From contig JAFEMH010002580.1 of the NCBI GenBank assembly GCA_022495995.1, forward strand, positions 265,338-329,337: a stretch of 64,000 nucleotides of DNA. The letters run 5' to 3'. Origin of the DNA: Adenophora triphylla var. japonica. Taxonomy: Eukaryota; Streptophyta; Magnoliopsida; Asterales; Campanulaceae. Below are positions 1-11,634 of this stretch, piece after piece (position 1 is the first letter of the stretch; every line of letters starts with the position of its first letter). The position numbers and the translations under genes were made by a program. The notes beneath the pieces were generated by a model, which searched no databases, was not told the origin of the DNA, and saw only the letters and a list, made by a program, of their open reading frames with translations.

Positions 1-16
1 CTGTTGGACCATGCAT

Positions 17-2005
17 CTACTCTTCGACGCTGGAGATGGGAGCTATTGCAGATCTTTCCATCAGGATTTCTTTGGCAATCTCTTGCTTAAACCAACCATT
101 TTCATCGCCTGCGATGACTGGTTCATCGACCTCACAAAGGGGCGAGTCAAATTCCATTATGCCCACAAGGCTTGAATCACCAAACTCGACCATATTAACA
201 CTCATGTTGTTATTTCTAGGGAACGGGTTATTGATAGTATTAGGCCCTTCAGGCACCTCTAACCTCCCTTGCTCAATCAACCTTTGGACGGCCTTTTTCA
301 AGGGGACGCAATCATCTGTCAGGTGCCCATGGTACTGATGAAAGGCACAATGCTTGGAGGTATCCAAAGGAGCATTGGGGTCTCTAGGCTGATAATTATC
401 TAAAGGCCAGAGCAAACCTTCTTTTACCAAACCTCTGAAGATATCACTCAAAGGCATCCCAAAGTTTCCCAAGCCTTGGAGTCGGGATCTGGATGCATCA
501 GGTTTCTTGGGAACAAAGGAAGTGGCATTGTTATAGTCCTGTCCCGCATAGCTAATTACTTCTTTACCTTTGGGCTAGGCAGGGGTCGTGTTGGAGGTGG
601 AAGAAGCCCGGTATCTGTAAGTAGGTGCAACAACTTGCTGTTGATTGTAAGCCCTCTCAAATTTAGCCCCGGAATTTACCATTGTCCGCAGATCCGAATA
701 GGGGAAATTGCTAAGTGAGGTTCTTAAATGCGGCTTCAAGCATGATTGGAAGATGTCTAACTGCTCCTCGTCAGAGGGAGGGGTGACCATTTCACTGAGC
801 TTCAAGTTCCACCTTTTATAAAAATCCCCAATATTCTCATTAGGGCGCTGCATCGTTGTCTGTAGGTCAACTCTGTTTGTCTCCCATTCCAAGTTGGCTT
901 TATACTTATCTGTGAAAGTACTGGTAATCTGTTCCCATGTAGCCCTAGCTTCAGGCTTCAATCGAAAGAACCATTTCAAAGCTCCTGACTTCAAAGAGAG
1001 ACTGAAGTAGTCGGCCAACTGCTGGTTTGTGCATCCCTTAGCTTTCATTGCCAAAGTATAGGTGTCCAAGTGAGTTTTAGGGCACGCACTACCGTCAAAC
1101 AAGTCGATATTGGGCATCACGAACTTGTAAGGCAAGGGTACAATCGAGTCGGGATCTGTAGGCCGAAGAGCAGTGTTCTTTTTGACAGTCAATTCAGCAA
1201 GCTGCGCTTTCATTTCCTTGTGTTGCTCCACAAACCAGGCCAAATGGGGATCCAAAGGTGGAGCGGGGATGCCTGAGGTAGCCGGATAGCTCGGGTTTCC
1301 AGAGTGAGACTCATAAGTAGGCTTAAATGCGGGTTGCTGCCCCTGGTTGTTGAACTGCATGCCTGGCTGTGGCGAGGGTGTATAGTCGAGAGGGTACTGT
1401 GGTCCTGGTGATTCTGATGAGATTGGGACATGGGCTTGCTGGCCCATTGGACCTTGAGTGAGAAATGGGTTTGTGGAAGCAGGCGAGGTGTTAGTGGCAG
1501 CTGGACCAACATCATTCTGAGGAGGGGCTCCTGACTGTTGCCCTAGACCAAACTGTGGTGGCGGCATTCCAAACTGTTGTTGTGGTACTCTGAACTGTTG
1601 CTGTGAAGGTCCGGGCTGATCGGTTCCAAACTGAGGCGGGATCCCAACTTGCTGCGGCATTCCGAGGTACCCCCAACCATGGGAAGACATTCCGTACTGA
1701 TTTTGTCCCCACTGAGGAACTGCGAACTGGCTTGTCCCGCCAGACTGGATGGGTCCAGTAGTCTGTGGTTGAGGAGCTGGCTGACCCATAGATCGAGAAG
1801 CATGGGCCTCGGTAGCGATACTATAGGAGGTTGGTTGTGGCATCCTGGAGTATTCAGGGCGACCAAGAGTGGGATTGGGGTCCTCCTCCTCTTCCACGGT
1901 GAAAGTGCCAATGGGGTTGAGACTGGCAACCAAACCATGGCTCCTAATAGCCTCCAGAAGGCTATTCATCTGTGCTTCCTGTCGCAGTCTCATTTGTTCA
2001 GCCAA
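17..2005 (-). pseudogene. gag: Tat/Ogre gag polyprotein with premature stops
   Basis: This is the structural nucleocapsid-type protein of a Tat-lineage element. The N-terminal half is rich in Gln, Pro and Gly. The central retrotransposon gag domain has the signature DLFDGSACPKTHLDTY followed by AMKAKGCTNQQLADYF and GALKWFFRL. Toward the C-terminus is a Cys/His cluster (CAFHQYHGHLTDDC) typical of this lineage in place of a classical zinc knuckle. One reading frame runs through the whole region, broken by a TAG at 575-577 and another TAG at 17-19. The N-terminus stays open upstream of 2005 without a convincing in-frame ATG, so the true start is uncertain. Homologous gag remnants occur in elements C and D. 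Confidence 0.88.
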
Positions 2006-3517
2006 CTGATTCCACTGCTGTTCTGTTTGGGGAGTCCCGGGAGGCGGAGTGATGTTGTCCCCATCGTTACCAGCTGATACAGAGATTCTGAAAATCGGAG
2101 TCGAAGCAAATGGTGAAGCTGACGATGCGCTTGATTCTTCCCAACTGATCAGACGGTGACCCGGTGCCCGAAACCAAGCTTTGTGAGGAGCTGTGGGGGA
2201 AAGACACGAGGGTTCAGATATTTGGGAATGAAGGAGGGTAGGTGTTTGGGCTCAGGGCTCATGCAACATGCAGTTATTTGTTCTCGTTTACTTAAAGCGT
2301 GTTTTATTAAAACCTAAGCGGTTGGAAAAGATTGTTCTTCTTTTTCGCAAACTACTCTAAGTCCTGGATCAGTGGGTCCCATCACTACGCTACAGACCCT
2401 CAACCTGTAACCTCGAACAAGGGTTCTGTAGGGCAAGCAGGTCCCACCGACCGAAAAGAAAATGATCCTAAAGTCTGGCGGGTAATCGAGTCTTAACGCG
2501 TATTCAATGTAAATTACGGGCAAAGGTGACGTCCGAGGTCAAGATCATGTCCGGGGGCTCGACGAAAAGTCGGCATGGCTTTGACTGATAAATGTCCATA
2601 ATTGATCTTGACCCGTCGTCAGTTAGGCTGTAATTAGACATGGCATAACCGTTAATCCTTGATGACTCAGTGTCATGCCGGGGGTCGGTGCATAAGTTGT
2701 GCAAGTCAAAGTCAAAGTCAAGGCGCCAGTCAGGATCTGGTCAAAGTTCATGACGGAAACCTGGCATGACCTCGACTGATTTGGGTCTCCGAAGGATATT
2801 GACTTGGCGTGTCGACTAAGGTCTGACTAACATGGTGTATACACAGACAGAGCATGACACGGACCAAACTAAAAACCAACCGAGTCTCGGACAAAGTGTG
2901 TCACGGACAAGTGCATGGTCGACACAAGGCTCCAAGGGATGTTTGGGTAGTCCCCTGCTCGCACCGAGAGGCGTAGTAAGGCCAAACGGGCTGCTACTGG
3001 GATTTTCCTGGGTTAAGGACGTAGTGTGCAGTGTAATGTCAAGTGCGCGTAGTGTGCGGACAGTCTATCTTCTTTTTCTGAGTAAAATAGAAATTTTCAC
3101 ATGTGTTTTAAGAGCATGATGCATGCAAAAAATTTCGAAAATGATTTTTTTTTTTGTTCGGATTTTTTTTTTGAAAATATTTTTGAAAGCAAGTAAGCAC
3201 ATAAGCACAAAATTCAAACAGTTAAGGAAACGGGTCCGACAGTCAAAATTTTGATTTTTTCGGAACGGTCAAGTCAACGCAGAAATGGGGGAAACACACA
3301 CACGCATACAAATGGTTTCAAGTGCCGGGACGGAAGTTTGACCCACAAAATCATTTTTTTTTTATAAAATGATACCGGTACGTGGCTTTGTTAGACCATA
3401 ATTTATCCCAAGCCCCGGGTTAGGAAGCGGTACAGGAAGCTTAATGGTTTCCACCTATATACCAAATACCATTTTTTATTTTTTATTTTTAAAAAAAGAT
3501 AAAGCTTATTTTTTCTA
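2006..3517 (-). other. Untranslated leader of element A
   Basis: No gene is seen here. The block at about 2320-2510 is clearly related to leader blocks in element B (about 25650-25860) and element C (about 47740-47940). The stretch at about 3380-3480, next to the primer-binding site, matches the equivalent post-PBS stretch of element B at about 24330-24440. A pyrimidine-rich CAG at about 2191-2203 (minus strand) resembles a splice acceptor just before gag. B and C have comparable sites. Confidence 0.6.
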
Positions 3518-3535
3518 TCCCCAGCTGAGTCGCCA
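3518..3535 (-). other. Primer-binding site, tRNA-Arg type (element A)
   Basis: The minus strand reads TGGCGACTCAGCTGGGGA, complementary to the 3' end of plant tRNA-Arg except for one base. It is one base away from the LTR end. Element B carries the exact 18-base match. Confidence 0.85.
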
Positions 3536-3536
3536 C

Positions 3537-5301
3537 TGTGATGTACCCGATTTTTTATTTTGATAAAAATCAAACGGAGTCGCCACGCCATTTTTAGTTT
3601 AAGGGCCAAAACTTTGAAAAATGCCCAAAAATGAGAGAAGTGAGTACGGAGGTCACATTACACTCCGGGAAGAACGATTAGCACGTTCACCCGGAATGCC
3701 TCGTAAGACGAGTCTTCCAAACTTAAAACCATTTGTATGTGTGTGTGTGTGTGTTTTGAAAAAGGAATTTTCTGGAAATAAAAGTTTTGACTGGACTGGA
3801 CTGAAATTACTCAAAACAGTGTGCTTCTGTGAGTGAAAAAGGGTTGAAAACGAAAATATTTGTCCATGACATTCTTGTCCGCGCGGATCAGGCCGAGGCT
3901 CAATCCTGTCCGCGCGGATGGGACAGTAAGATTCTTTTTTGCAGCTTTCCAGTCTGATTCTGTAAATTCCAGAATGTCAACTGAAGTTACAGAATCAGAA
4001 CTGGAGTTTGCAACAAAAAATGATAAGTAAAAAACATTTTTGGATTTTGCATCTATGCTTGTCCCCACTTTCCTTAGGCTTTAATTAGTGATCACTAAGC
4101 ATGATTAGTGGTGATCTACTATATCAAGCCATCATTAGGGTACATTAGGACTTGGAAGCACTTCATTTGCTTGGGATGGGGAGATTTGATATAAAATAAA
4201 TATTAATGCATGAAAATGGAATTTAGGTTAAGGGTGTATCAACTTTAGAGTGGATTTCTAAGGTGGTCATTAAGATGACCATCCTTGAGATCTTTGAACT
4301 CAATGTATCAACTTCACCCTTTTGTAACCTAAGAACCTTAGTGATCTTCATCCATGGAAATTGTTCCAAGGTGAAGATCTTAGGCTAAAGAAAAACATTT
4401 ACAAGGAAGTAAACAATTTGGACCATTTACTGTGATCATCCATGGAAATTTATTCCAAGATGACCACATTTTAGGTCAAGTAAGAACTAATAACATAAAA
4501 AAAAGATGAAAATAAGGATATGAACCCTTTAGTGTGATCATCCATGGAGATGAACTCCAAGGTAACCACGTTTTAGACCAAGAGATCAAATAACAACTAG
4601 TTAATGTAAGAAGAGAAACAACAAGTTAAAATAATGTAGATCCTTGTAGAGAATCATCCATGGAGATGAAATCCATGGAGATCCTCTTAGATCTAGGACA
4701 AGAAAGAGAAAAAAGATGAACAACAAGTAAATGAACAAGTTACATCTTTTTAAATGTGAGATGTATGCATGGATGAGGGAGATTAAGGTAAGGAGAAGGA
4801 GGGTTTACCAATGGGTGTACCCTATCTTCCTTGGATTTGTGTTTGGGGCTTGAATATGATCAAGATTTGTGTTTGGATTTTGTGTTTAGATGAGTGTTTT
4901 TAGGTGAGTGTTAGGCTGTTTTCTGGGATTTTCGTGAATATAACAGTAGGGTTCGGAGAAAAGGATCCTTTAAACTGAGAGAGAATGATTTTATTTATAG
5001 GCTGAATTTAGGTTTCCTTCTTGTCCGCGCGGACGAGACTGAGTCTCATTCCTGTCCGCGCGGATGGGGATGTTGGCGTGCCTGATTTTGCAGAAAGCAG
5101 TTTTGGCTGCTTGCATTTAATGAAAAGTTGGTCAATTTCTTGGAAATGACTCTTCCCAACCAATTTTTGTTGTTCCTTTAAGGTCCTTCCTTGTTTAAAT
5201 TGCCTTAGGAAGTGACCAAAATGCCCTTAAATGTTTATTTGACGTGGAAGTCGTTAAATTGGGCTGAAGGAACATTGGCAGTTCAGATTGGGACACTTAC
5301 T
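3537..5301 (-). repeat. 5' LTR of element A
   Basis: The LTR runs from TGTGATG beside the primer-binding site to about ACTTAC at its outer edge, matching the outer edge of the D LTR (CTTACA at 51541). It contains a GT microsatellite near 3740, four TCCGCGCGGA palindromes in two pairs and a TATA box. No coding sequence is seen. The outer boundary is accurate to a few bases because the terminal trinucleotide looks mutated. Confidence 0.82.
4991..5064 (-). promoter_or_regulatory. LTR core promoter with paired palindromes (element A)
   Basis: On the minus strand a TATAAATAA box lies at 4999-4991. Upstream are two exact TCCGCGCGGA palindromes at 5024-5033 and 5055-5064, 31 bp apart, the nearer one leaving a 24-bp gap to the TATA box. 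The B LTR has the same 31-bp and 24-bp geometry with a different palindrome. A second pair at 3878-3887 and 3909-3918, also 31 bp apart, lies deeper in the LTR with no TATA box beside it. Confidence 0.65.
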
Positions 5302-7537
5302 GGAACGAGTTGTTCACTTTATGAGGTTCACTATTATGGACAATAAATGACTTTCCTGCATATGCAATGTTATCTGGATGGAGCACTAAAGGTGAATATG
5401 CTTGCCCTTGTTGCAATGTGAGACCTCAAGCACGATGGTTGGAACATGGTGGCAAGTATTGCTATATTGGTCATCGACGCTTCTTGCCTAGGAGTCATGC
5501 TTTTCGTAAGGATAAAAGCTCTTTTGATGGTACTCATGAAGTGAGAGATAAGCCCAAGTTATTGTTTGGAACAAAATTGCTTAAACAAGTTGAAAATATG
5601 GAAACAGAGTATAAAATAGAAGATTTTTTTAAAAAGAGGAAAAGAGAAGAGGGTGAGAAGCAACAAGCCAAGTTGGAGAAGAGAAAGGTTCCTAAGTTGT
5701 GTCACAATTGGAAAAAGAGGAGTATCATCTTTGAGTTGCCATATTGGGCAAATAATCATGTTCGTCATAATCTTGATGTTATGCACATTGAAAAAAATGT
5801 GTGTGATAATGTGCTACATACTCTGTTAGGTACTGCGGAGAAATTAAAAGATAATGAGAAATCATGAAGTGACCTAAAAGAGATGAAGATTCGGAAACCA
5901 TTGCATCTACAAATGCTTCCATCTCGCAAAGAAATTATGCCTACGGCTCAGTTCACAATGAGTAAGAAGCATAAAGACACATTCTTGAAAGTTCTAAAGG
6001 GAGTCAAAGTCCCTGTTGGCTACTCGTCAAACATATCTCGTTGTGTACATCTAGAGGAAAGAACTATTTTGGGTCTTAAGAGCCATGATAGTCATATTTT
6101 ACTCCAACAACTACTCCCTTTAGCTGTTCGAAAAGCATTGCCTACTTTTGTTGTAAACGCCATCATTGAGTTGGCAAATTTCTTTAGGAAATTATCCTCA
6201 AAGGTGAATACACTTGCTGATCTCGAAAAGATACAAGATCGGATGGCTGTCACACTATGCGCTCTCGAGAAAATATTCTCACCAGCTTTCTTTGATGTTA
6301 TGGAGCACTTGTCGGTGCATTTAGCCGAGGAGGCCTTGCTAGCAGGCCCAATACAATTTCGTTGGATGTATCCGGTAGAGAGGTACATCCATATTAAATT
6401 TATTTTGAAAAAGTTAAATTCCTTTTTACATCTGGTTTAGCATAAGTAAATGTTTTTGTAGGTTTCTACTTACATTAAAATTATATGTTCAAAATCGAGC
6501 CCACCTCGAGGCCTCCATAGCTAAGGCAATTGTGGTTGAAGAATGCATGACTTTTTGTACACAATATTTGGATGACATTGAGACAAAGTCCAATCGTCCT
6601 AGAAGAAATGATGATGAAGGTGACGAGTTAGGCCGCTTTGTAGGAAAAGAAGAGGAAATTACCCTTGATTACATCATACGAGTACAAGCGCATAGATATG
6701 TGCTTTTCAATACTAAAGATGTTGAACAATACCTAGAGTAAGTGATTCCTTACTTGAGGCTTACATTCCTTATATCTTTTATATTTTAAATTAATACTTA
6801 ATTCATATTTCCAATATGCTCATAATGCATCGTGCACATTTGAGGGAGACACTACCTCCTAATCAACGACATCTTATAGAGAAAGAACATAATGATAAGT
6901 TTGTTAGCTGGTTTAAAGATTATGTATGTATGAAACCACTTTCATATGATACTTTCTTTATTGTTATAAATATTTTATTATTAAATTTAGTTTTTTATAA
7001 AAGGTATGCATGACGAAAGATGCAGTGCCCGAAAGAATTAAAAGTCTTGCATTGGGTCCTCATATGGATGCGAGGCGGTTTAAGTCTTACATAATAAATG
7101 GTTTTCGATTTCAAGTGAAGGATGTCGATAGACGGAGGAAAACCCAAAATAGTGGAGTCATGCTAAATGCAAGTGTGACAAGTTTTCCAAGCCGAAAGGA
7201 TAATAATCCCATTGTAGGGGATGTTAACTTCTATGGGGAGTTGATTGAGATCCTTGAAATTCGTTATAGAAACTCAATAAGATTTGTATTGTTTAAATGT
7301 GAGTGGGTTGATAACCGGACATGCAAGATGGAAGATGAGAAAAAATTTACTCTTGTAAACTTCAATCACAAGTTGTATAAGGATAATCGAGTTGGTGATG
7401 AACAATTCATATTAGCATCTCAAGCTGAGTAAGTTTGGTATGTTAAAGATCCTATAGAAAGTGATTGGAAAGTTGTGATAAGGATTACACCAAGAGATAG
7501 TTTTGACATATATTCAAACTTAGAGATGATTTTTTAA
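5302..7537 (+). pseudogene. CACTA (En/Spm) TNP2-like transposase, 5'-truncated
   Basis: This is a remnant of the large transposase of CACTA DNA transposons. The sequence opens inside the catalytic region with LLWTINDFPAYAM and GWSTKGEYACP, and continues through a Cys-rich stretch. The following segment (about 5883-6382) resembles the DUF4218 region, and the last exon (7004-7537) resembles DUF4216, with SGVMLNASVTSF and FYGELIEILEI. Two introns are supported by frame continuity: 6383-6461 (GT to TTTTTGTAG) and 6924-7003. A third near 6738-6810 has lost a clear acceptor. Nonsense changes include TGA early in the fragment, TGA at about 5865 and TAA at about 7430. The 5' part was lost at the LTR junction and no terminal CACTA repeat is seen. 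Confidence 0.85.
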
Positions 7538-8203
7538 CTGTGCTTGTACTTTAGTTGATGGAGTACTTGATTACTGGATTTTTATGAATTTTGTACCATA
7601 AAGTTGATGGTACACGACATTAGCATAATGGGATTTGTATAATTACATACATTATAGGGGCTAAGCAAATGATGACTTGAAACGCTTGAAATTGCTAGTT
7701 AAAGAGGTGTGAGCTCCTCATTCCATAAGTAATAAACACCTCATTTCAGGAAGACTTTGAATTCACTGTAAATAATTATGCAAATATCAGATGGAGAGGC
7801 ACAAAGTGACATTTTCCTTTAACTATACCTTCTTTATGAGTAGATATGGTGGAGGCATGAGTTCAGCCAAGGCCACTTTGGAGAGTGATACAAAGGTAAC
7901 ATGTTCTTAGATTATACTCCCTCCGTCCCAATTTAAATGGTGCACCTATTTATTTCATAAGTACTGATCTAAGGTAATTCATCTAATAGAGGAGGTGGGA
8001 AATGCTGCGGCTTTTTTGGCTTCAGTATCATTGGCTTCAGCAATAACCGGAACAGTCTTGTAATTTATAAAACATAAGTACAATCTTTGTGTTATTGGTT
8101 ATATTTTCTGGCAAGAGACATGGATGGACCTATTGGTGCTCAATGCTATTACATGTATTTTATATGTAGTGTATTTAGTTTTTGACAATTGCAAATAGGC
8201 TGT
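7538..8203 (+). other. Non-coding CACTA flank with a Stowaway-like terminus
   Basis: No gene is seen. ACTCCCTCCGTCCCA at 7916-7930 matches the terminal inverted repeat of Stowaway/mariner elements. The complementary end was not found before the Athila LTR, so this is a solo or truncated terminus. Confidence 0.5.
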
Positions 8204-9780
8204 TGATAACTCACTATTGTATAGTCATTTATCCTATATTTTCATAACAATTTCCTTAGTTTAGTTATCATTTAGGTTGCATTCTAATCTATTTTTAGCT
8301 TCTTTTATATATTCCTTCGATTTTACGCTTTTGGTATATATTGTACATTTTAGACAGGTTTTAGAGTCTATTTTATGATCAATGGATGCTTGGGACATCT
8401 TAGTGCAAAGACATGGAAGAACAACAAGCAAATCAAGCACACAAGCCAAATTCCAGCAAGAGTGGCCGTGCAGCCAGACAAGGAGCGGCTGTGCACTTGG
8501 CCATGTCCAGGCCATTTTTGGCCCAAAATCTCAGAGTGGTCGAGTCTTGCAAATAAAGTGGCCGTGCAACCTCGCCAGAGCGGCCGTGCAGCAAACAAGG
8601 AGCGGCAGTGACATTTGCCCAGTTCAAATCCAAAGTTGGCGCGAAGCAGGAGCGGCCGTGCAACTCCCTTAGCCTGGCCGTGCAAATGGCACCTGCAGAT
8701 TCTAAAGGCACCTTTCAATGGCACAACTTTGAAGAGCCTCCTCCTCATTATAAATAGATCACTTGTAATCAGTCTAGGATCATCAGGAATTATTAGAGAA
8801 TAGTATACCAAAAGCTAAGAGTAAATTATACTCAATTATTTACAATTATTTCCAAAGGATTTGAAGATTCAAAGTCTACATTATTTGAAGTTTTCTTTGG
8901 AAAGAAGCAATAAAATTTTGAAGTATTATTCCAGCCATTCATCTCTCAATAATCATAAGTTTTTCTTACTCTATTTCTTATTATTTTATGTTTGTTTACT
9001 TTTACATGGCTAGTGAATAATCCCCCCTTGTTCTTGGGGTTGGAAACTCAAAACGCATATTGTTCATCATCTTAAATATGAAAGTCTTGTCTTCTATCTT
9101 CATCTAAACAATTTCTTTATATCAATCTCAAAATGACTTACATTTTGGAGACGACCAACTTGTATGATTCATTCGATCGAGAGAAGTACCTTGCGGATAA
9201 TCTCGATTGACGGAACCATATAAAGGAATTAGGTTTCATTGATCACGAGAGTAGTTCAATGGCCTAGGAATGTTCCTTTAATGGAAAGTACGTTGACTTT
9301 CGATCTTAATGGATTCTTACTAATTATGGTCAACTAGAGATAAGCCGAAATGCCCATTTGTGACAGGGCGGGAATACCATAAACGGAAATCTCAAAAAGT
9401 TAGAACATAATTAGTGAAGGATACAACACTACTGTCTTGACCGTGAGAAGTAGTGTAAGCCTAACGTACCATCCTTGATTTTCATGAAAACCTATATTTT
9501 CTAAGACATGACTATATGATGAACAAAGTGGGTAAATGATTTCCAATCCTAAGAATGCTTCGTTTATAAGAGTTTTAATGAAAGTATTTTCTGCGTATGC
9601 TCCATTCTCTTCCTAAATCAATCTTTATTTCCCCCAATCTCTTTTACAATTATAGTAAAAACAATTTCATTCAAAAGTAAACCTTGTCCCTGTGGGATCG
9701 ACTCGTACTTGCACCCGCTATATTTCAATAGCCCGTGTGCTTGCGGATTTTAAAATAAACCGTTAGGTTTTGACCGAACA
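8204..9780 (+). repeat. 5' LTR of the Athila-like element
   Basis: It begins TGATAA and ends in CA, seven bases before the primer-binding site. The 3' copy starts at 18046 with the same TGATAA. Five exact GGCCGTGCA motifs lie upstream of a TATAAATA box. No coding potential is seen. Confidence 0.88.
8464..8756 (+). promoter_or_regulatory. Athila LTR promoter with paired GGCCGTGCA motifs
   Basis: TATAAATA is at 8749-8756. Exact GGCCGTGCA copies start at 8464, 8560, 8582, 8654 and 8676, with a variant (GGCTGTGCA) at 8487. They group as pairs 22-23 bp apart. The 3' LTR carries the same arrangement with some point changes and TATAAATA at 18591-18598. Confidence 0.6.
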
Positions 9781-9786
9781 AGTTTT

Positions 9787-9804
9787 TGGCGTCGTTGCCG
9801 GGGA
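9787..9804 (+). other. Primer-binding site, tRNA-Asp type
   Basis: TGGCGTCGTTGCCGGGGA differs by one base from the complement of the plant tRNA-Asp 3' end (TGGCGCCGTTGCCGGGGA), the usual primer of Athila elements. Confidence 0.88.
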
Positions 9805-9935
9805 CAACAGTTTACTTTTTGTTTTTGTCTTTACTACATAATGTTTTCTTTTTAATTTTTTTTTACATTATTTTGTCTTTACTTCCGGTAATCTGTTACG
9901 TTTAATCTTCTTTTTGAGTGTTTGTCTTATAGTGT

Positions 9936-11628
9936 ATGAAACGGGCTCGGACATTCTTTGACAATTTTGATCCGGAACCCGAACGAAGCTTTCACGAAAA
10001 ATTAAAAAAACTCATGGAGACACTAAACAAGCATATGGCGGACGGAGAGCCACAAACACCTCCTAGGACCCTACGGGACTTTGTAAATCCAAGTACCCAG
10101 GGAACTAGATCCCCCATCGTTGTGCCGAATGCCAAAGCGGCCAACTTTGAGATTAAGCCGCAACTTTTGCATATGGTTATGAATAACCAATACAGCGGCG
10201 TTGCTTTCGAAGACCCTCATCTCCACATCCAAACATTCTTGGAATACTGTGACACTACACGTATCCAAAATGTCACTCCGGAAGCAATTCAGATGCGCAT
10301 TTTTTCTTTCACTCTTAAGGATAAGGCGAAACAATGGTTAAACTCGGTCCCCCAAAATTCATTAGCAACATGGGACCAAGTTCTAGAAGCATTCCTTGGG
10401 CGTTTCTTCCCACCAAGCAAAACAACCCAAATTCGCACGAAGATCGCAAACTTCTGTCAAACGGGTAGAGAAACTTTGTATGACAAATGGGAGCGGTTCA
10501 AGGAACTTCTCAGAATGTGCCCCCACCACGGGCTCGAAAAGTGGTTAATTGTACACACCTTCTACAACGGTCTCATATTTAAGACAAGAGAGACCATTGA
10601 TGCCGCTGCGGGAGGAGCATTGATGAACAAGGGTGTCGATGAGGCATACGACCTCATCGAGAATGTTGCATTGAACCACTACTAGTGGTCAAATTAGAGG
10701 GAGCAACAACAAGGTACGCCTGGTAAATATAATGTTGATGCAGTTACTCTCCACTCTTCTAAGGTTGACATGCTTTTGAAATTTTTTGAGAATCTTAATG
10801 TCAATCCCGTGGCAAATATAAATATTTTGTGTGAACTATGTGGGTCTAACTCACATAGTACGGATAATTGCGAGTTGCTTGACACTAGTTCTAGTGATCA
10901 AGTGAACTTTGTGAATTCTTTTGGACAGAAGGGGGGGTGTATTCTAATACATACAATCTCGAATGGAGGAATCACCCCAACATCTCCTACAAGAATAACA
11001 ACGTTATAAACCTCCAACCATCTACACAACCTCCGGGATTTGCACCTAAGAATTCCAATGCAAATACCTTTCCCCCTAAATCAAAATTGGATCTTTTAAC
11101 GGATTTCGTAGTTGAAAACAAAAATGCTCAAGAAAAGATCAATACTGAATTTAGGGAATGTTTTAAACCGTTGAATGCTAGGTTCGATAACCTAGCAGTG
11201 CATAATAAGATGCTAGAAACTCAACAAGCTCAACAGGCCATCCCAACGAGTAGACCACAAGGGAGTCTTCCCGGTCAACCTCAAAGACCGAATGAGCATG
11301 TGAGTATGGTAAATACTAGGGATGAACATGAAATGCTAAATGAATACCCTAGAAGAATTGATTGTAGTCCAATCCCACAGATGATTGAGACTAATTCGGG
11401 GACGGAATCCCCTAGAAAAGAAGACAAGGATTATGTTGAACTTCTTGAGAACCTGGATGCCATTAATATTAACATTCCATTTTTCAAAAAAATTGAAGAA
11501 ACGCCTTTATCTGTTAAACCTTTAAATCAATTGATTTTTGAAAAAGAAAGGCTAGAAGAATATGAAAATGTTATGTTAGCGGAGGAAGTGAGCGCTGTCT
11601 TGCAAAATAAAAATCCTTCAAGTAAGGA
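9936..11628 (+). pseudogene. gag: Athila gag, frame-broken
   Basis: The first 249 codons hold the retrotransposon gag domain, with KAKQWLNSVPQNS and WDQVLEAFLGRFFP near the middle. After two TAG codons (about 10683-10697) the same frame resumes with a zinc-knuckle-like CELCGSNSHSTDNC. A run of seven G at about 10930-10936 marks a frameshift to the next frame, which continues through a Gln/Pro-rich linker up to the LINE insertion. The linker resumes as protease after 13850. Gag would package element RNA, but this copy cannot make a full-length protein. Confidence 0.83.
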
Positions 11629-11634
11629 CACATC

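Larger units (their letters stand above)
1..5301 (-). mobile_element. Tat/Ogre-lineage Ty3/gypsy retrotransposon A, 5' part
   Basis: Read on the minus strand the order is 5' LTR, tRNA-Arg primer-binding site, long leader, then gag. Pol would lie left of the window. The right LTR edge abuts a CACTA transposase remnant, so the element appears to have landed in or beside that older transposon. The LTR is of the same family as that of element D: both begin TGTGATG on the plus strand, run about 1.75 kb, and share the GT microsatellite and TCCGCGCGGA palindromes. Lineage assignment rests on the gag sequence and the primer-binding site. The copy is non-functional because gag contains stop codons. 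Confidence 0.88.

Noticed and set aside
5302..7537. A host gene with introns
   Set aside because: The domains match CACTA TNP2 transposase, with several nonsense changes and 5' truncation at an LTR.
8375..8811. Overlapping ORFs on both strands of the Athila LTR (and 18217-18653)
   Set aside because: They sit in the LTR promoter with GC-rich motif repeats. All frames open by chance and the two copies differ in frame.
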